Assembly: GCA_030446685.1 (NCBI GenBank)
Contig: JAUJMV010000006.1
Span: forward strand, 80,954 to 136,576
Reading direction: 5' to 3'
Length of the DNA: 55,623 nucleotides
Source of the DNA: Thermomicrobiales bacterium
GTDB lineage: Bacteria; Chloroflexota; Chloroflexia; Thermomicrobiales; CADCWN01
Below, in pieces: positions 51,658 to 55,623 of this stretch (the stretch's first letter is position 1; each line of letters opens with the position of its first letter). A program made the position numbers and the translations under genes. The notes below the pieces were generated by a model that was not told where the DNA came from, did not search any database, and worked only from the letters and a program-made list of their open reading frames with translations.

Positions 51658-51715
51658 CCTCTCCCCCGGCCCCTCCCCTGCGAGGGGAGGGGAGTAGGCG
51701 GCGCCGGGGGAGAGG
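51658..51715. terminator. Two-tier bidirectional terminator hairpin
   Basis: Outer stem CCTCTCCCCCGG (51658-51669) pairs with CCGGGGGAGAGG (51704-51715). Inner stem CCCCTCCCCT pairs with AGGGGAGGGG (51670-51692) around GCG. It starts one base after the stop of the rightward gene and precedes the end of the convergent gene. Confidence 0.65.
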
Positions 51716-51734
51716 TGATCGGCCGGGTGCGGGA

Positions 51735-52775
51735 TTACGGCCGGGCGGGCGCGACGGGGCCGGCGAAGGGCGGGCCGGCGGCCGTCAGGGGGAGATCGAC
51801 GCGGCCCCGGCGGCGGCTCGACTCGTAGGTGGCGAAGATCAGCTCGGTGGCGGCGAGCGCGCGGCGGGCGGAGAGCTCCGGCTCGCGCCCGGCGCGGAGC
51901 GCGTCGATCAGGTCCAGCACGCCCCGCGCGACCGTCCCGCCGAGGGAGCGGTCGCCCTCGACGGCGACCATCTCCCAGGCGCCCTGGCCGCGCCCCCAGA
52001 GGCGCAGCGGTGACTCGCCGCCGGCGTCGACCTCGATGACGCCCTCGGCGCCGACAATCCGGTTACGGGTACCCCAGCCGGGCTCGGCGCTGGTCAGCAG
52101 CAGGCCGTGGACGCCGTTGCGGTAACGGACGTGGCTGACCCCCTGGCCTTCCAGCGGCACGCTGAAGACGGTCTTGCCGCCGCGCCATTCGACCTGGCCG
52201 AGCACCCACTCGCCCGGCGTCTCGTCGTTGTAGTAGCCGAACATGTCGAACCAGTGGGTGCCCCAGTCGAAGAGGTTGCTGCACTCGCCTTCCAGGCGCT
52301 GCAACTGGCCGATGGCGCCGGAGCGGAGCAGGTCGCGGGCCTGCTGGAACTGGGGGGAGAAGCGCCGCTGGTGGTTGAAGGTGAGCTGGACGCCGCGCTC
52401 CTCGCAGGCGCGCGCCATGCGCGCGGCCTCGTCCCAGGTCGGGGCCATCGGCTTCTCGCAGTGGATCGCGCGCACGCCGGCCTCGGCGGCGGCGATGACC
52501 ATCTCGGCGTGGAGGGGCGGCCAGGTGCAGACGCTGACGATGTCGAGGCGCTCGCGCCCGAGCATCTCGCGGTAGTCCTGGTAGATTTGCTCGCCGCCGT
52601 GCTCGGCCTGGAAGGCGCGGGCGTTCTCCGGGTTGAGGTCGGCCAGCGCGACGATGCGGGTGTTGGGGGCGGCCTCGTAGCCCCCGGCGTGGAAATGGGC
52701 CATGCCGAAGCCGGTCGCGCCCGCCGTCTGGCGGGGCCGCCCGCAGCCGATGATCCCGACGCGCAGTTCCGCCAT
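51735..52775 (-). CDS. Gfo/Idh/MocA-family oxidoreductase
   Basis: 346 residues from ATG 52775 (AAGGAGGG ahead). Rossmann start LRVGIIGCGRPRQTAGATGFGMAHFHAGGY has a ten-residue insertion after the Gly motif. CEKPMAPTWDEAARM is the E-K-P site; NHQRRFSPQFQQARDLLRSGAIGQLQRLEGECSNLFDWGTHWFDMFGYY includes the His region of the substrate domain. Family members act on sugars or inositols with NAD(P). It lies downstream of an IolE-like isomerase on the same strand, a frequent pairing in inositol and sugar catabolism. Substrate unknown. Confidence 0.9.
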   Translation of the reverse strand: MAELRVGIIGCGRPRQTAGATGFGMAHFHAGGYEAAPNTRIVALADLNPENARAFQAEHGGEQIYQDYREMLGRERLDIVSVCTWPPLHAEMVIAAAEAGVRAIHCEKPMAPTWDEAARMARACEERGVQLTFNHQRRFSPQFQQARDLLRSGAIGQLQRLEGECSNLFDWGTHWFDMFGYYNDETPGEWVLGQVEWRGGKTVFSVPLEGQGVSHVRYRNGVHGLLLTSAEPGWGTRNRIVGAEGVIEVDAGGESPLRLWGRGQGAWEMVAVEGDRSLGGTVARGVLDLIDALRAGREPELSARRALAATELIFATYESSRRRGRVDLPLTAAGPPFAGPVAPARP

Positions 52776-52802
52776 GTCTCGCCCTCCTTCGGATCGTTCG
52801 GG

Positions 52803-52895
52803 GGGCGCCCTCACCCCCGCCGCCTGCGGGCGGCACCCCCGCTCCCAATCCTGGGAGAGGGGAGGACCGGCCCCATAGATGTTCGTGAAATGGCC
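52803..52895 (+). repeat. GCCCTCACCCCCGC..CTCCCAATCCTGGGAG repeat, copy 3
   Basis: Matches 31551-31660 for about 95 bases (GCGCCCTCACCCCCGCCGCC, TGCGGGCGGCACCCCCGCTC, GAGGACCG, GTGAAATGG). Includes a CTCCCA/TGGGAG hairpin. It separates the isomerase and Gfo/Idh genes. Confidence 0.75.
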
Positions 52896-52929
52896 CCCTA
52901 ACGCCTCTCCCCTACTACCTGACGTCTCC

Positions 52930-53841
52930 TCACAAGCCGATGCTTCGCAGGTACTCGCGGCTGACGGTGGCGCTCTCCAGCGCGGTCGGCCGCTGGGTCA
53001 CGTCGGTCTCGACGATCGCCCAGCCGCTGAAGCCGGCGCCGCGCAGCAGATCGAGGAGCGCCGGGAAGTCGACGGAGCCCTCGCCGAGTTCGGTGAAGAC
53101 GCCGGCCCGCGTGAACTCGCCGTACTCCCACTCCGCGTCCCGGCCCTGCCGGGCAACCGGCGCGGCGATGTCCTTCAGGTGCAGCGTCTTTATGCGCGGC
53201 GCGTAGACGTGGCAGAAGGCGAGGACGTCCGCCCCGGCCCAGGCCAGGTGGCCGGTGTCCGGCCCGAGGAAGACGAGGGCGGGATCGACGAGCGCGAGGA
53301 GGCGGTCGATCTCCTCGCGCGTCTCGATCGGGGTGCCGACGTGGTTGTGGAAGCAGCTCCGCACCCCCTCGCGCAGGGTGAGCGCGCTGACCTCGTTGAG
53401 CGCGTCGGCGAAGCGGCGGTACTCCTCGTCGGTCAGCGCGTCCTCGGGCGCGACGTGCCCGGCGGTCTGGCGGCGGGTCAGGCCGCGCCGGGTGACGTAG
53501 TCGAAGCCCTGCGGGGCGACGTAGAGTTCGGTGCAGCCCAGCTCGCGGGCGAAGGCGGCGTGGCGCCGGGCGCCTTCGAGGATCGCCGGGCGCTCGCCGG
53601 CCGCCCAGAAGGCCGCCCCGAAGTAGCCGGGGGCGGGGCGCAGGCCGTGCCGCGCGTAGAGCGCGGCCGTCTCGGCCGCGGAGCGGTCGCCGCGCGGCCC
53701 GGCCGGGGCGCCGGCGTAGCCGGCCGCGGCGATCTCGGCCAGCACCCGATCTTCGGGCCAGGCCGCCTCGTCCTGGCGGCGGAACTGGTTCCAGGTGATC
53801 GGCCCGCAGCCGACCGCGATCTCCAGTGGCGGTTGTCCCAT
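52930..53841 (-). CDS. IolE-like sugar phosphate isomerase/epimerase (TIM barrel)
   Basis: 303 residues from ATG 53841 (AGGAAAGG ahead; an ATG two codons earlier overlaps that site). The start AVGCGPITWNQFRR is the signature of inosose dehydratase/IolE-like proteins. Metal-site candidates: Glu in GCTELYVAPQGF, His in CFHNHVGTPIE, Asp/His in FLGPDTGHLAW, His in TLHLKDIAAP, Glu in WAIVETDVTQRP. A two-residue C-terminal signature REYLRSIGL is typical. Probably acts on inositol or sugar intermediates together with the Gfo/Idh enzyme downstream. Confidence 0.88.
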   Translation of the reverse strand: MGQPPLEIAVGCGPITWNQFRRQDEAAWPEDRVLAEIAAAGYAGAPAGPRGDRSAAETAALYARHGLRPAPGYFGAAFWAAGERPAILEGARRHAAFARELGCTELYVAPQGFDYVTRRGLTRRQTAGHVAPEDALTDEEYRRFADALNEVSALTLREGVRSCFHNHVGTPIETREEIDRLLALVDPALVFLGPDTGHLAWAGADVLAFCHVYAPRIKTLHLKDIAAPVARQGRDAEWEYGEFTRAGVFTELGEGSVDFPALLDLLRGAGFSGWAIVETDVTQRPTALESATVSREYLRSIGL

Positions 53842-53959
53842 GGGCATCCTTTCCTGGTTGGCGGGATGGACGGCCGGGCGGCGCGGGGCCGCCGGTTGTG
53901 CCGCCGCCGATCGCCCCGGCGGCGCCCCGACGGTTCACGGCGCACCGCGGGGGTGGCGG

Positions 53960-53989
53960 TTGACAGGCGATCCGCGAAGGCGCTACTGT
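53960..53989 (+). promoter_or_regulatory. Sigma-70-like promoter (TTGACA-18-TACTGT)
   Basis: TTGACA at 53960-53965 and TACTGT at 53984-53989 with an 18-base spacer, facing the sulfatase gene about 375 bases downstream. The distance is long, so the 5' leader may hold the interspersed repeat. Confidence 0.5.
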
Positions 53990-54084
53990 CATACCACTCG
54001 ATGGCCCGCGCGTAAAGGGGGCGGCGGGCACGCACCGCGAATGGGTCCTCGGATGGGCGTCGTCCGTGGCGAATTGGTCGCCAT

Positions 54085-54150
54085 GGGGCTGGCGACTGAA
54101 GTCGCGCCTGCCGGCCTGCGGGCCTTTCCTGCGGAGGCTGGGATCGAGGC
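54085..54150 (+). repeat. GACTGAAGTCGCGCCTGCCGG interspersed repeat, copy near 54.1 kb
   Basis: TGGCGACTGAAGTCGCGCCT, GCCGGCCTGCGGGCC and CCTGCGGAGGCTGGGATCG. Nearly identical at the start to the copy at about 34640. The rest of 53842-54363 shows no gene. Confidence 0.65.
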
Positions 54151-54363
54151 CACGCCCCGGCGCTCGCGATGGCGGGATGCGTGAACAAACGCCAGTCCGG
54201 CGTGGTTGGGCTTCGTGGCGCGCGGCCGGCGAGCCGCCGCGGGCTGGGGAACGCGAGCGTCCTGGGGCGATCGACCCCCGATTCCGCGATCACCGCCGCT
54301 CGGTCATAGCGCAATCCGGTGGGGACTGCCCGCCTGCCGCGTTCGTATGTGAGAGGGGGCGAG

Positions 54364-55623
54364 ATGGGCGAGCGGCCGAATATCCTCTTCATGATCGCCC
54401 ACCGCTTCGACGCGCTGGGGGGGCTGGGGACGCCGGGGGTGCAAACGCCGGCGCTGGACGCCCTCGCGGCCCGCGGGGTCCGGTGCGGGCGGGCGCACAC
54501 GATGGGCGGGCTGGTGGGGGCGGTCTGCGTGCCGAGCCGCGCGGCGCTGCTGACGGGGGCGAACCCGTTCCACGCCTCGCGGAGCCGGCGGGTGGACGAC
54601 ACGCCGGGGGCGATGGCGCTGAACCCGGCGCTGGCCACGCTGCCGGCGACCCTGCGGGGGGCGGGGTACCGCACCTTCGCGACGGGGAAGTGGCACAACG
54701 ACAAGGGGAGCTTCGCCGCCGGATTCGACGACGGGGCGCGGATCTTTTTCGGCGGGATGAGCGACCACCGGCGCGTGCCGGTCCACGAGTTCGATCCGGC
54801 GGGGGTCTACCCGGACGAGGCGCGCTCCGAGGGGGAGGGGTTCTCCACGGAGATCTTCGCCGACGCGGCGATCGGGTTCCTGGAGCGGTATCGGGGGGAC
54901 GATCCGTTCTTCCTCTACCTGGCCTTCACCGCGCCGCACGACCCGCGGACGCCGCCGCCGGACTGGGCGGCGCGCTGCGATCCGGGGGCGATCCCGCTGC
55001 CGGAGAACTTCCTGCCGGAGCACCCCTTCGACAACGGCGACCTGCGGGTCCGCGACGAGGGGCTGGCGCCCTGGCCGCGGACCCCCGCGGTGATCCGCCG
55101 CCACATCGCCGACTACTACGCGCTGATCGGCCACCTGGACGCGCAGATCGGCCGGGTGCTGGCGGCGCTGGCGGCGCGCGGGGACGCGGGGCGCACGATC
55201 GTCGTCTACACGGCCGACCACGGGCTGGCGGTGGGGCAGCACGGGCTGCTGGGCAAGCAGAACCTCTACGAGCACAGCGTGCGCGTCCCGCTGATCGTCG
55301 CCGGGCCGGGGCTCCCCGCCGGGGGCGAGGTCGGCGCGCTGACCGCCCACGCCGACCTCTTCCCGACGCTCTGCGACCTGACCGGGACGCCGGTCCCGCC
55401 GACGGTGGAGGGCCGGAGCCTGGTCCCGAGCCTGACCGGGGGGCGAGGGCGGGGGCGGGACCACGTCTGCGCGGCCTACAAGGACGTGCAGCGGATGGTG
55501 AGCGACGGGGAGTGGAAGCTGATCCGCTACTACCGCGCGGCGGGCCGGGGGGTGGGGACGGAGCGCGTCCAGCTCTTCCACCTGGCGGCGGACCCCCGGG
55601 AGACGCGCGACCGGGCCGGCGAG
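54364..55623 (+). CDS. Sulfatase (alkaline-phosphatase superfamily), runs off the window
   Basis: 420 residues visible from ATG 54364 (GAGGGGG ahead); the 3' end is missing. The sulfatase signature C-x-P-x-R is present (AVCVPSRAALLTG, Cys55 for formylglycine), as are ATGKWHNDKG, FLYLAFTAPHDPRTPPPDW, VVYTADHGLAVGQHGLLGKQNLYEHSVRVPLIV (metal Asp-His and Lys) and FPTLCDLTGTPVP. At the N-terminus NILFMIAHRFDALGG aligns with the usual NILFIMTDDHRxDALG but lacks the Asp-Asp pair that holds calcium. Two residues seem deleted in frame. Likely a sulfatase for carbohydrate sulfate esters, activity uncertain. Needs a sulfatase-modifying enzyme from elsewhere. Confidence 0.85.
   Translation, partial: MGERPNILFMIAHRFDALGGLGTPGVQTPALDALAARGVRCGRAHTMGGLVGAVCVPSRAALLTGANPFHASRSRRVDDTPGAMALNPALATLPATLRGAGYRTFATGKWHNDKGSFAAGFDDGARIFFGGMSDHRRVPVHEFDPAGVYPDEARSEGEGFSTEIFADAAIGFLERYRGDDPFFLYLAFTAPHDPRTPPPDWAARCDPGAIPLPENFLPEHPFDNGDLRVRDEGLAPWPRTPAVIRRHIADYYALIGHLDAQIGRVLAALAARGDAGRTIVVYTADHGLAVGQHGLLGKQNLYEHSVRVPLIVAGPGLPAGGEVGALTAHADLFPTLCDLTGTPVPPTVEGRSLVPSLTGGRGRGRDHVCAAYKDVQRMVSDGEWKLIRYYRAAGRGVGTERVQLFHLAADPRETRDRAGE

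Noticed and set aside
1-55623. tRNA or rRNA genes
   Set aside because: TTCGA-like words (for example near 1955 and 40170) are not within cloverleaf-forming sequence, and no rRNA segment is recognisable.

Overview
The window is very GC-rich DNA with strong Shine-Dalgarno sites, frequent ATGA or TGATG gene overlaps, and TGA used freely as a stop. Its gene content is F420/LLM-type oxidoreductases, Gfo/Idh/MocA dehydrogenases, TIM-barrel sugar isomerases, D-2-hydroxyacid dehydrogenases, DinB/ClbS proteins, DUF4058 and DM13 proteins, and a sulfite-oxidase-like/flavoreductase/DUF6510 trio. Together with many palindromic intergenic repeats this suggests a Chloroflexota bacterium of the Thermomicrobia/Sphaerobacter type. 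That placement is inferred from gene content and no database search supports it.

Layout. 1-5.2 kb: cupredoxin lipoprotein, small membrane proteins, a decayed DUF4058 gene, a ClbS/DfsB protein and a broken VapBC-like pair. 5.2-12.4 kb: orphan xanthine-dehydrogenase large subunit, an APH-like kinase, DinB, Gfo/Idh, a hydroxyacid dehydrogenase and a regulator remnant. 12.7-16 kb: a tight redox operon of DM13 protein, sulfite-oxidase-like protein, flavoreductase, DUF6510 zinc-ribbon protein, an OsmC-like protein and an AhpD-like protein. 16-22.7 kb: Ldh-type dehydrogenase, TIM-barrel isomerase, two single-domain response regulators, XRE regulator, LLM oxidoreductase and an enolase-superfamily enzyme. 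23-30 kb: XRE/MmyB, MarR-MFS, VOC, TetR and LLM genes. 30.5-36 kb: a second LLM gene, peroxiredoxin, a DrrAB-like ABC exporter and a hydroxyacid dehydrogenase. 36-40.5 kb: a KdgD-like aldolase-family dehydratase and a large PAS/GAF histidine kinase. 40.55-42.74 kb: an actinobacterial-looking hemA'-hemC-hemD' fragment cut at both ends. 43-55.6 kb: cupin, methyltransferases, hydroxyacid dehydrogenase, Zn alcohol dehydrogenase, Ldh enzyme, uronate-dehydrogenase-like SDR, Gfo/Idh, IolE-like isomerase and a sulfatase running off the window.

The main result is in the redox operon. Two consecutive genes, OsmC-like (14861-15367) and AhpD-like (15421-15951), each have exactly one in-frame TGA. In each it sits where the family has its redox-active cysteine: TGG[TGA] in the OsmC protein, and CAY[TGA] (C-x-x-U) before the conserved His in the AhpD protein. 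Both frames stay open and family-like after the TGA. Each TGA is followed by a perfect stem-loop whose apical loop lies about 20-27 nt downstream and has G among its first two bases, as the bacterial SECIS consensus requires. I read both as selenoproteins forming a tandem hydroperoxide/disulfide redox module. No selA/B/C/D gene is in the window, so decoding capacity must be checked elsewhere in the genome.

Elsewhere the genes describe a sugar-acid/uronate-oriented heterotroph: uronate dehydrogenase-like, KdgD-like and galactonate-dehydratase-like enzymes, Gfo/Idh enzymes and isomerases. Regulator/transporter pairs carry visible palindromic operators. About a dozen genes have frameshifts. Many probably reflect homopolymer-type sequence error, but some (the sulfite-oxidase-like gene and the winged-helix regulator remnant) have lost internal segments and look truly decayed.
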